Below, in pieces: positions 21,358-27,482 of a DNA stretch of 27,482 nucleotides. Below the pieces are notes generated by a model that saw nothing but the letters and a program-made list of their open reading frames with translations, ran no database searches and was not told the DNA's origin. This DNA comes from a virus: positions 1 to 27,482 of IMG/VR virus record IMGVR_UViG_3300047499_000107; one strand, written 5' to 3'. Numbering within the stretch: position 1 is the first letter of the stretch; each line of letters starts with the position of its first letter. The translations under genes were made by a program, and so were the position numbers.

Positions 21358-21863
21358 TGGATTTCTGGGAATGGATGCTGTTGTTGAACGGGGCGGCGTT
21401 CCTGCTGCTGGGGTGGATATTCTGGCAGCTCGGCCATTGGATGATTGCGATCGAGCGGGAGCTCGACGCGTTTGCGGCCGCTCGCGGCCGCGGCGGATGG
21501 CGAGGTGCTGCTGCCGTCGTTCCTGCCGCACCGGGCCGGGCAATGACGCGGCCGCTGTCGCGCGTGCTCGGGGAGATCGTGGGCATAGCCGAACGCCTGC
21601 CGGCGGCGACGTCGTCGGCGATCTGGGACCCGCGGTTCGACGAGTTGCGGCTCGAGATCGGCGCGGCCGACCGGCGGCCCGCGGTCGGCGAGCGGCTGAC
21701 CGATGCGGCGCGGCTGTGGCTCGACGTTGCGAAGCTCTCCGACACGCACCCCGCGCGCGGCACGCAGTGGAAGATGGTCGCCGGCGTGCTGCTGCCGATG
21801 GTGCGCGACGATCTGTGGCTGGCGATCAATCAGGAGCGCGAGGAGGCGCGGGACACGCGATGA
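21357..21863 (+). CDS. Membrane-anchored protein of unknown function (168 aa)
   Basis: The first 30 residues are a Trp-rich membrane helix (WEWMLLLNGAAFLLLGWIFW). Residues 40-62 are low-complexity Ala/Arg/Gly. The rest is helical and charged (LSRVLGEIVGIAERLPAATS then RLTDAARLWLDVAKLSDTHP and QWKMVAGVLLPMVRDDLWLA). An internal ATG at 21543 could start a soluble form. There is no recognised family. The start overlaps the winged-helix stop, and its own stop overlaps the next start (ATGA), so this is part of a tightly packed operon. Confidence 0.6.
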   Translation: MDFWEWMLLLNGAAFLLLGWIFWQLGHWMIAIERELDAFAAARGRGGWRGAAAVVPAAPGRAMTRPLSRVLGEIVGIAERLPAATSSAIWDPRFDELRLEIGAADRRPAVGERLTDAARLWLDVAKLSDTHPARGTQWKMVAGVLLPMVRDDLWLAINQEREEARDTR

Positions 21864-22204
21864 CCAGGCTTGCTCACACCCATGTGCATGGCGCCTCGGC
21901 GCGGCGGGTGCTCGACGCGCTGGTGCGGGTGGACACCCTCGCCCGGGTGATCATGGACCGGCCGATCGACCGGGCCCACCAGGCCGAGCTCGAGGAGGTG
22001 GCGGGCGAGCTCCACGCCGCGCACGAGCTGGCGATCGGCGAGCGGCCGACCGACACCGCCGACGTGCTCTGCCAGGTGCTCGGCAAGGTGCTGGTGGCCT
22101 CCGGCGACTACGAGCTCGACCGCTGGCGCGCCGTCGCGGCGCTGCTCCTCGAGCACCTGCGCCGTGACCTGTCGCGGGCGCGGCGCATCGCGGAGCTGGC
22201 GTGA
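21860..22204 (+). CDS. Helical protein of unknown function (114 aa)
   Basis: ATG 21860 is in an ATGA overlap with the previous stop. The product has HVHGASARRVLDALVRVDTL, then an Ala/Glu/Leu-rich helical middle (ELEEVAGELHAAHELAIGER) and a helix ending DRWRAVAALLLEHLRRDLSR. Its C-terminal part resembles the same region of the upstream 21357 protein (a W-x-x-V-A-x-x-LLP/EHLR-DL pattern), so the two may be diverged copies. It ends in a TGATG overlap with ssb. No known family; its position with ssb suggests a replication-region accessory role. Confidence 0.6.
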   Translation: MTRLAHTHVHGASARRVLDALVRVDTLARVIMDRPIDRAHQAELEEVAGELHAAHELAIGERPTDTADVLCQVLGKVLVASGDYELDRWRAVAALLLEHLRRDLSRARRIAELA

Positions 22205-22653
22205 TGGCCGGCCTCAATAAGGTACTGCTGATCGGCCATCTCGGCGGCGATCCGGAGATCAGGCGGACCGCGGACGGGCGCCAGGTCGCCCAGTTCTCGT
22301 TCGCGACCGGCGAGGCCTGGCGCGACAAGGCGACCGGCGAGCGGCGTGAGCGTACGGAATGGCACCGCGTGGTGATCTTCAATGAGGCGATCGTCGCCAT
22401 CATCGAGAAATTTCTGAAGAAGGGTTCGAAGGTCTACGTCGATGGCCAGCTCGCGACGCGCAAGTGGAAGGATCAGGCCGGGGTCGAGCGGTGGACCACC
22501 GAGGTGGTGCTCACCGCATTCCGCTCGCAGCTCGTGATGCTCGACCGCGCCGAGCGCGCGCCGGCGCCCGATGAGGACGCATACGCGTCCGCCGGGCGCG
22601 GCGCCCCTGCCCGTCCGCTCGCGGACGAGATGAACGATGAAATTCCGTTCTGA
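22204..22653 (+). CDS. ssb: Single-stranded DNA-binding protein (149 aa)
   Basis: The N-terminus is typical SSB: LNKVLLIGHLGGDPEIRRTA, then QVAQFSFATGEAWRDKATGE, TEWHRVVIF and GSKVYVDGQLATRKW. The OB fold spans about residues 3-112. The C-terminal linker ends in the acidic tip DEIPF that recruits partner proteins in this family. Length is near that of bacterial and phage SSBs. ATG 22204 is preferred to GTG 22201 because it gives the usual MAGLNKV start. It binds single-stranded DNA in replication and recombination. Confidence 0.95.
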   Translation: MAGLNKVLLIGHLGGDPEIRRTADGRQVAQFSFATGEAWRDKATGERRERTEWHRVVIFNEAIVAIIEKFLKKGSKVYVDGQLATRKWKDQAGVERWTTEVVLTAFRSQLVMLDRAERAPAPDEDAYASAGRGAPARPLADEMNDEIPF

Positions 22654-22673
22654 GGGTTTTGGAGGCGGGGCCA

Positions 22674-23102
22674 ATGGCTCGAATTTATGTGCCGTCGTCG
22701 TGGCGTAATTTGCGGCAGCCGGAAATCGTGCTCACTCTTCGTGCGGCAGGTCACCAAGTTTATGATTTCCGCAATCCACCGACGGGAATACGCGGTTTTG
22801 CCTGGTCTGAAATAGATCGAGATTGGAAAAGCTGGGATGCGCAGGCGTATCGATATCACCTGCTCACCCACCCCGTTGCTCATCGAGAGTTCGTAACAGA
22901 CCTGCGCGGCATGCAATGGGCTGATACATGCGTTTTGGTGTTGCCCTGTGGTCGATCCGCACATCTGGAGGCGGGCTGGTTCTGCGGCGCCGGCAAGCGC
23001 TGCATCGTCCTTACCTGCGATGGCGAGGAGCCAGAGCTCATGGCTCTGCTTGCCAACGAGATTTGCGTCCATCTCGATGAAGTAGTCGAGGCGTTGCGAT
23101 GA
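22674..23102 (+). CDS. Nucleoside 2-deoxyribosyltransferase-like protein (142 aa)
   Basis: ATG 22674 has GGAGG at 22661-22665. A Rossmann-like start (RIYVPSSWRNLRQPEIVLTL) leads to VYDFRNPP and WADTCVLVLPCGRSAHLEAGW (89-101 region), where Glu99 stands in the place of the catalytic glutamate in deoxyribosyltransferase-like proteins. HPVAHREFVTDLRGMQ (66-81) is another conserved-looking block. The family cleaves or transfers deoxyribose, and TIR-like relatives cleave NAD. The substrate here is unknown. It sits between ssb and unknown small genes. Confidence 0.65.
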   Translation: MARIYVPSSWRNLRQPEIVLTLRAAGHQVYDFRNPPTGIRGFAWSEIDRDWKSWDAQAYRYHLLTHPVAHREFVTDLRGMQWADTCVLVLPCGRSAHLEAGWFCGAGKRCIVLTCDGEEPELMALLANEICVHLDEVVEALR

Positions 23103-23362
23103 GCGCGTCGACTGCATTTGAGCGCAGGGATTTTGCCGAGCCGAGCGCGGACGTCGGCGTTTTCTGGGATGATTTTCTGTCCGCGCTGCAGACCTGGCGG
23201 GCGATGCAGTTGCGGGAAAGGGTCACGGTCGCGGAAGCGATGCTGGCATTCAACACGACGTTGGATGTCGTGTTGAATGCTGTGAGCGAGGCCTACTGGC
23301 TCTTTCTCGAAGGGTCGGGTGTTGATCCGAGCCAGCAGACGATCGAGCTGGAGGGCGAATGA
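23099..23362 (+). CDS. Small acidic protein of unknown function (87 aa)
   Basis: ATG 23099 overlaps the previous stop (ATGA), and the gene ends in the same way with the next start. The sequence has VGVFWDDFLSALQTWRAMQL, RVTVAEAMLAFNTTLDVVLN and AVSEAYWLFLEGSGVDP, mostly helical. No family is recognised. Tight overlaps on both sides support it as a real co-translated gene. Confidence 0.65.
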   Translation: MSASTAFERRDFAEPSADVGVFWDDFLSALQTWRAMQLRERVTVAEAMLAFNTTLDVVLNAVSEAYWLFLEGSGVDPSQQTIELEGE

Positions 23363-23814
23363 GCGCGGCCCTCGCCGAGGTGATGAGCATCTACCGCGGC
23401 TCCGATGGCGCGGCGACGCGGGCACTCTATGCGCGGCTCGACGGGCTCGGCCCGATCGGCGTCGTCGCGGTCAATCTGTTCCGGGCGCAGAAGTGCAGCG
23501 AGCGCGCCAAGGCCTATCGCGGCCGCGGCTACAAGGACGCGGCATATGGGATGGACAACCTCGCCGCGGCGCTCGGCGAGCATGCCGCGCCGCTCGGTAT
23601 CGTCTGGGGCTGGGGCGAGGACGACAAGCAGGCCTTTCATCGTCACGTGCTTTACGTCGAGCTGCCGACCGGCCAGGTGAGCTTCCACACCGACAAACGC
23701 GGCGCCGGGCCTGATCATCCGGGCGGGTGGGACGGCATGGCGGGAATGAGCGCGGACCGCATCGTGCGCTGGGTCGGTCGATTGTTGGATGGGGAGGTCG
23801 AGAACGCGAAATGA
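23359..23814 (+). CDS. Phage protein of unknown function with an altered 3' end (151 aa)
   Basis: The body contains IGVVAVNLFRAQKCSERAKA, RGYKDAAYGMDNLA and GIVWGWGEDDKQAFHRHVLY, then ELPTGQVSFHTDKRGAGPDH. I recall this pattern (WGWGED...VLYV-LPTGQVSFHT-RG-GP) in uncharacterised Bradyrhizobium phage proteins. The last 60 bases before 23790 are repeated at 24175-24234, where the copy reads on to LLEAAA and stop. The gene's own C-terminus (DGEVENAK) is therefore probably new sequence created by an insertion. Function unknown. Confidence 0.65.
   Translation: MSAALAEVMSIYRGSDGAATRALYARLDGLGPIGVVAVNLFRAQKCSERAKAYRGRGYKDAAYGMDNLAAALGEHAAPLGIVWGWGEDDKQAFHRHVLYVELPTGQVSFHTDKRGAGPDHPGGWDGMAGMSADRIVRWVGRLLDGEVENAK
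23730..23789 (+). repeat. 60-bp direct repeat, upstream copy
   Basis: The 60 bases match 24175-24234 with one difference (T 23778 against C 24223). They encode GMAGMSADRIVRWVGRLL near the end of the 23359 gene. The two copies are offset by 445 bases and bracket a small gene. Confidence 0.9.
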
Positions 23815-23887
23815 AAATGACGCTCGTATTTGGAGAGGGGTATCAGATAAAGGCGCGCCCGACCCCCACCCCGCCAAGGACTGAGCC

Positions 23888-24169
23888 ATGCCGATAATCA
23901 CCAAACCAATTAGCGAACGTGCCGGCTGCATCACGGTCGAAAAGCCAGACGATGAACTCCAGCGTGACTTGCGAGCCATGGCCAGTAAGCACGGCCTGAT
24001 AGGCTGTGTTCTGGTGCAATTCACGCGGGAACGTGTCGGTACACGATCATGGGCGATCAACGACATGGTGTGTAAGGAAATGACCAGACTAGCGGATCGG
24101 ATCATCACTGACATCGACGATGGCCGACACGATCCGCTGGCACATGCAGAGATCGAGGGAAGTGCGTAG
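23888..24169 (+). CDS. Inserted small gene, unknown function (93 aa)
   Basis: ATG 23888 has a CAAGGA site upstream. The product begins MPIITKPISERAGCITVEKP, then a helical part with ELQRDLRAMASKHGLIGCVL and ends with VCKEMTRLADRIITDIDDGR. It lies between two 60-bp direct repeats and looks less GC-rich than its neighbours, suggesting recent insertion. There is no recognised family, so it is a moron-like gene of unknown role. The stop TAG is followed directly by the ATG of the duplicated fragment. Confidence 0.6.
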   Translation: MPIITKPISERAGCITVEKPDDELQRDLRAMASKHGLIGCVLVQFTRERVGTRSWAINDMVCKEMTRLADRIITDIDDGRHDPLAHAEIEGSA

Positions 24170-24247
24170 ATGACGGACGGCATGGCGGGAATGAGCGCGG
24201 ACCGCATCGTGCGCTGGGTCGGCCGATTGTTGGAGGCTGCGGCGTGA
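24170..24247 (+). pseudogene. Duplicated 3' fragment of the 23359 gene
   Basis: The frame 24170-24247 encodes 25 residues, MTDGMAGMSADRIVRWVGRL and LEAAA, almost identical to residues near the end of the 23359 protein. It probably preserves the original C-terminus (stop TGA overlapping ATG 24247). It is a leftover of the event that inserted 23790-24174. Confidence 0.7.
24175..24234 (+). repeat. 60-bp direct repeat, downstream copy
   Basis: Second copy of the repeat at 23730-23789 (one mismatch). It lies at the right edge of the inserted small gene. Confidence 0.9.
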
Positions 24248-24357
24248 TGGTCGCCTACAGCTTCAAACCGCGGTTTGTCGAGCCGATCCGACTGGGGCTC
24301 ATTCCCGGCGTCGACCGATTTGAAGGCTGGCTGTTGACCTGGGAACCGCGGCAATGA
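24247..24357 (+). CDS. Very short gene, possibly a truncated ASCH-like N-terminus (36 aa)
   Basis: ATG 24247 is in a TGATG overlap and ends at TGA 24355-24357, overlapping the methyltransferase start. The N-terminus MVAYSFKPRFVEPIRLG resembles the start of ASCH-domain-like phage proteins I recall from this bacterial group, but the product stops after DRFEGWLLTWEPRQ. It may be a degraded remnant or a real short peptide. Confidence 0.45.
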   Translation: MVAYSFKPRFVEPIRLGLIPGVDRFEGWLLTWEPRQ

Positions 24358-25193
24358 ACGTGCCACGCGGGTCCTCGGCGGTGATGGCGGCGCGGGCGTC
24401 GGCGCCGGATGCGCTCGATTACTTTCCGACGCCGCCGTGGGCGACGCGGGCGTTGTGCGAGCACGTGTTGTTCCGGCGGCTGCGCGGGGACGACTGGCCG
24501 TGCGTGGTGCGGCGCGATCATCTGATGCCGTTCGCCGACGACGACGGCTGGCCGGACTATCCGACCGGGCTCTCGTGCTGGGAGCCGGCGGCCGGCGCCG
24601 GCCACATGGCGGAGGTGCTGCGGGAGTATTTCGTCCGGGTCGAGGCCTCCGACGTGCACGACTACGGCGCGGGCTATCCGGCCGGCTCGTTCGTCGGCGA
24701 GGGCCCCGACGTGATGCCGGCACCGCCGGCGGTCGACTGGATCATCACCAACCCGCCGTTCAACCTGGCGCTCGAATTCGCGTTGCGTGCGCTCGCGGTC
24801 GCGACCGAGGGCGTGGCGCTGCTGGTGCGCAGCGCCTGGCTCGAGACCGAGGAGCGGCACACGGCGTTGTTTGCTCTGCATCCGCCGGCGGCGGTGGCGC
24901 AGTTCTGCGAGCGGGTGCCGATGGTGCAGGGACGCTGGGACCCGGAGGCGTCCTCGGCGACTGCCTATGCCTGGGTGGTGTGGAGCGCCCGGGCGCGGCG
25001 GGCGGACGACGGCGGACGGATGACGCGGTTTGTCTGGATACCGCCCGGGCAGCGCCGCGGGCTGACGAAAGAGACCGACCGTGCGCGGTTCGCCGCCGGC
25101 GGACGTCCGCAGCAGCGGTCGGCGCCGCCCCGCGCGTCGGGCGTGGTTCCTCCCTCAGCGTCCGGCGATCTGCCGCTGTTTGCAGGATTGTGA
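24354..25193 (+). CDS. DNA N6-adenine methyltransferase-like protein (279 aa)
   Basis: The sequence has DYFPTPPWATRALCEHVL (22-39), a glycine-rich SAM-binding block CWEPAAGAGHMAEVL (75-89), acidic VEASDVHDYG (97-105) and the catalytic NPPF motif (133-136) after VDWIITN. This is the layout of small phage-encoded class I DNA methyltransferases of the NPPF (N6-adenine) type. The C-terminal 60 residues are Arg/Pro/Ser-rich. There is no restriction partner nearby, so it is probably an orphan enzyme for self-protection or regulation. ATG 24354 overlaps the previous stop. Confidence 0.8.
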   Translation: MNVPRGSSAVMAARASAPDALDYFPTPPWATRALCEHVLFRRLRGDDWPCVVRRDHLMPFADDDGWPDYPTGLSCWEPAAGAGHMAEVLREYFVRVEASDVHDYGAGYPAGSFVGEGPDVMPAPPAVDWIITNPPFNLALEFALRALAVATEGVALLVRSAWLETEERHTALFALHPPAAVAQFCERVPMVQGRWDPEASSATAYAWVVWSARARRADDGGRMTRFVWIPPGQRRGLTKETDRARFAAGGRPQQRSAPPRASGVVPPSASGDLPLFAGL

Positions 25194-25196
25194 TTG

Positions 25197-25545
25197 ATGC
25201 GCAAGCGCTGGACCGAAGTGGAGATCGAGACCTTGCGGGCGATGCGCGCCTCCGGCTGCCTGTTCGACGAGGTCGCCGCCGCGCTCGGCCACAGCGTCAA
25301 GTCGTGCCGGAGCAAATGGAAGAAGATCAATAGTTCGCCGGAGCAGCGCTCGCGCAACCATGCGGGAGTGCAATGCCCGGCGGCGCGCGGCGTTGGGCGC
25401 GGGAGCGCCGGGCGTGCCGGTCCGCGACGACGGTCTGTTCCGTCGCATCGAGGCGGTGCGACGTCTGTTGCCGCGCGAGCTGCTCGGCGATCCGCCGGTC
25501 GGCCGCTCGGCGCTCGACCGCAAGCGCGGAACCTACGTGTCATGA
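25197..25545 (+). CDS. SANT/Myb-like protein, apparently split by a frameshift
   Basis: From ATG 25197 the product starts MRKRWTEVEIETLRAMRASG, followed by LFDEVAAALGHSVKSCRSKW and KKINSSPEQRSRNHAGV, a Myb/SANT-like helix-turn-helix. The expected continuation, CNARRRAALGAGAPGVPVRD up to GDPPVGRSALDRKRG, is found in the +1-offset frame and ends at TGA 25543-25545. The two halves look like one protein broken near 25355-25375. The original frame stays open to 25889 without a stop and would fuse it to the next gene, so a caller may report 25197-25889 as one gene. A separate start at ATG 25360 for the second half is the alternative. Confidence 0.6.
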
Positions 25546-25889
25546 GCGAAGGTCTCACCCGCATCCGGCTTGCCGACCGGCGGCTGCACATCGCCGCCGA
25601 GCTGCGGCACGACATCGGGGTCTATCACTGCGGCTGGGGCTTTCACGCCGACTGGCGGCTCGGCGAGGTGTGGCTGCGCGCGGCCAAGCCAGATTGCATG
25701 CTCGACGCGATGGCGTCGGACGGCGCGATCCTTCTCAGCCTGCTGCTGCAGTACGGCGTGTCGATCGACGAGATCAGGGACGGGCTCACGCGCCGGCGCG
25801 ACGGCTCGGGCGGCGGTCCGCTCGGCGCGCTCCTCGACCTGATCGCGGCCGATTTCGCCACCCATCCGGTCCCCACAGGAGGAGAGTGA
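25542..25889 (+). CDS. Protein of unknown function (115 aa)
   Basis: ATG 25542 overlaps the stop of the second half of the SANT-like gene (ATGA), which supports an independent start here. The product has LTRIRLADRRLHIAAELRHD, VYHCGWGFHADWRLGEVWLR and AILLSLLLQYGVSIDEIRDG, ending with LDLIAADFATHPVPTGGE. I recall similar uncharacterised proteins (with RDGSGGGPLGALLDLI) next to ParB-like genes in Bradyrhizobium-group prophages. No molecular function is known. A strong AGGAGG site for the next gene lies at its end. Confidence 0.6.
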   Translation: MSEGLTRIRLADRRLHIAAELRHDIGVYHCGWGFHADWRLGEVWLRAAKPDCMLDAMASDGAILLSLLLQYGVSIDEIRDGLTRRRDGSGGGPLGALLDLIAADFATHPVPTGGE

Positions 25890-25890
25890 C

Positions 25891-27367
25891 ATGCAGACGA
25901 CGGTGGCGTTGCGGATCCTGCATTTCGGCCATGAGGCGCCAGGGGGCCATGCGATGAATGTGAGGTCGGCGGGGCAGCGCCTCGTCGGCATCGAGGAGCT
26001 CGCCGCCAATATTGATGCGGTGGGGCTGCTGCAGCCTCTGCACGTGCGCGAGGTCGACGAGGTGCTCTACGTCGCGGACGGCAATCGCCGGCTCGCGGCG
26101 CTGCGGCGGCTCTACGGGGTGGACAGCGATTGCGCCGTGCCGGTGTTCTGGGGGACGTCGACCGTCTCCGGACACGAGGTCTCGCTTTCGGCCAACATCG
26201 AGCGGCTGCCGCTGCACCCGATCGACCAGTATGAGGCATTTGCGGCGCTCGCGGACCTCACGCCGGCGGCGATCGCCGCGCGCTACGGCATCAAGGAACG
26301 GCAGGTGCGCCAGCAGCTCGCGCTCGGCGCGCTCTCGCCGCGGGTGCGGGAGGCGTGGCGGGATGAGAGGATCGACGCACGGGCGGCGCAGGCCTTCACG
26401 CTCGTGCCGGGGGATCATGCGACGCAGGACCAGGTGCTCGACCAGCTGCTGGCGGAGAAGATCAATCACTGGGGGTTGCGGGAGGCGCTCGGCGCCGCCG
26501 ACGTCGAGACGGGCAAGCTGCTGGCGTTCGTCGGGGTCGAGGCTTACCGGGCCGCGGGGGGGTCGGCGGTCGAGGATTTGTTCGGCTCGACGCCGGTGGT
26601 ATCCGACGCGCCGCTGCTCAAGCGGCTCTCCGGCGAGAAGCTCGAGGCGGAATGCCTCAGGCTGGTCGAGGAGGGTTGGGCCTGGGCGCAGACGCAGCAC
26701 TCGATGCCGGCGGCCTGGTTTAGTTGGGCGACGAGCGAGCTGCAGTTCACCGCGAAGGAAAAGGCGCGGCTCGAGGAGATCACCCAGGCGATCGAGCGCG
26801 CCGATGTGGACTGGGATCAGGAACAAGGGCTTGAGGAGGAGCGCGACCGCATCGAGGCGCAGGCGGAGCTGCGCGGTTATTCGGACCGGCAGAAAGCGAA
26901 GAGCGGCTGCGTCCTTTCGGTCGGCATCGACGGAACTCTCGAGATCACATACGGCGTGATCCGGCCCGGCACGGCCGCGGCACCCGAGCGGACGAAGGAC
27001 AAGGACCCGGGCGCGCTGGCGCTGCGGCTCTCCGAGCAGCTCACCATCGCGGCCGCGGCGGCGCTCGAGCAGGATCCGGACCTCGGCGCCGAAGGCCTTC
27101 GCGCTGCGCGCGATCAAGGAGGCGCTCGGGCCCGAGGAGGCGCGCAAGGCGGCCGGCAAGTCCAAGCAGGAGCTCGTCCGGATCGCACTCGACAGCGTCG
27201 TCCCGCTGCACACCTGGCTGCCGCCGGAGCTGCGCACGGCCCGGTACGCCGGCGGACGACAGACGACGGACGGCGGAGGGCGGAAGAAGAAGGCTGCGGC
27301 GCCGGCGGGGAAGGCAACCAGACAAACCGGCAAACGTGGCGGACGCGGCGGGAAGAAGGCCGCATGA
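25891..27367 (+). CDS. ParB/Srx-domain protein with an apparent frameshift near 27090
   Basis: ATG 25891 has a strong AGGAGGAG site. Residues about 30-120 form a ParB-like N domain: IEELAANIDAVGLLQPLHVR, VADGNRRLAAL (62-71), SLSANIERLPLHPIDQYEAF (98-117), then an HTH with AIAARYGIKERQVRQQLALG. The reading frame is open to the window end, but from 27092 the coding pattern clearly moves to the next frame: KAFALRAIKEALGPEEARKA, HTWLPPELRTARYA and a Lys/Ala/Gly-rich tail ending TGA 27365-27367. The length is 3n+1, consistent with one extra base near 27091. ParB-like phage proteins may act in partition, transcription or nuclease functions. No ParA partner is seen. Confidence 0.75.
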
Positions 27368-27482
27368 CCGCGCCGGTCACCCTGCGCGACATGATCACGG
27401 AGGCGCAGATCGAGGCCGCGCGGCTCGAGGTGACGGAAGCCGCGATGGTCAATGCCGGCTTCCGGCAGGAGTGGGACGCGGG
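27364..27482 (+). CDS. Partial gene at the window end, unknown function
   Basis: ATG 27364 overlaps the TGA of the ParB-like gene in an ATGA junction, which supports the frame change proposed for that gene. The visible 39 residues (TAPVTLRDMITEAQIEAARL then EVTEAAMVNAGFRQEWDA) look helical. There is too little sequence to assign a family. Confidence 0.55.
   Translation, partial: MTAPVTLRDMITEAQIEAARLEVTEAAMVNAGFRQEWDA

Noticed and set aside
25786-27333. Long minus-strand open frame opposite the ParB-like gene
   Set aside because: Low-complexity antisense frame; the plus strand has the ParB motifs, a strong ribosome-binding site and overlapping junctions.

Overview
The window looks like the middle of a temperate tailed-phage (siphovirus-like) genome from a high-GC alphaproteobacterium, most likely of the Bradyrhizobium/Rhodopseudomonas group (Nitrobacteraceae). 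The basis is GC-rich codon use, tail-tip genes of the gene-transfer-agent type (DUF2163, NlpC/P60, large tail-hub protein) and a roughly 98-bp palindromic repeat bounded by GTCATTCCG and CGGAATGAC, recalled as common in that family. The names come from motif recognition by eye; no database search was run.

Layout. 1-8273, rightward: tail-tip module with a DUF2163 protein (5' end outside the window, N-terminal DWPLPG repeats), three small proteins, an NlpC/P60 peptidase, a short coiled-coil protein, a GT25 glycosyltransferase that looks like a cargo gene, a MazG-like protein and the large tail hub. 8276-13067: a tail-collar fibre and a pectate-lyase-like tailspike that share an N-terminal module. 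13180-16012: lysis region with small membrane proteins, a holin-like protein, a secreted His-rich CHAP-like protein and a GH19 endolysin. 16150-16392: what looks like an intact attP, with the 5' half of tRNA-Ser(GCT), its own promoter and paired putative integrase arm sites on both sides. 16361-18317, leftward: integrase, excisionase and two small genes. 18372-19430: immunity region with a CI/LexA-like repressor (leftward), two matching 7-2-7 inverted-repeat operators, a rightward promoter and a Cro-like gene. 19431-27482, rightward: early region with paired DnaA boxes, a winged-helix protein, SSB, a deoxyribosyltransferase-like protein, a DNA methyltransferase, a SANT/Myb-like protein, a ParB-like protein and many small unknown genes joined by ATGA or TGATG overlaps.

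How it fits together. The map is lambda-like: divergent transcription from the repressor region, integration genes leftward and early genes rightward, with late genes on the far side of attP. The tRNA half is not completed by host sequence and phage genes lie on both sides. This suggests an unintegrated phage genome (virion, circular or contig form) or a tandem prophage rather than a single integrated copy. The terminase and capsid genes are not seen here and would lie outside the window.

Three genes (Cro-like, SANT-like, ParB-like) appear to change reading frame. This could mean indel errors in the sequence, real decay or recoding. A small inserted gene at 23.8-24.2 kb is flanked by 60-bp direct repeats copied from the 3' end of the gene it follows.
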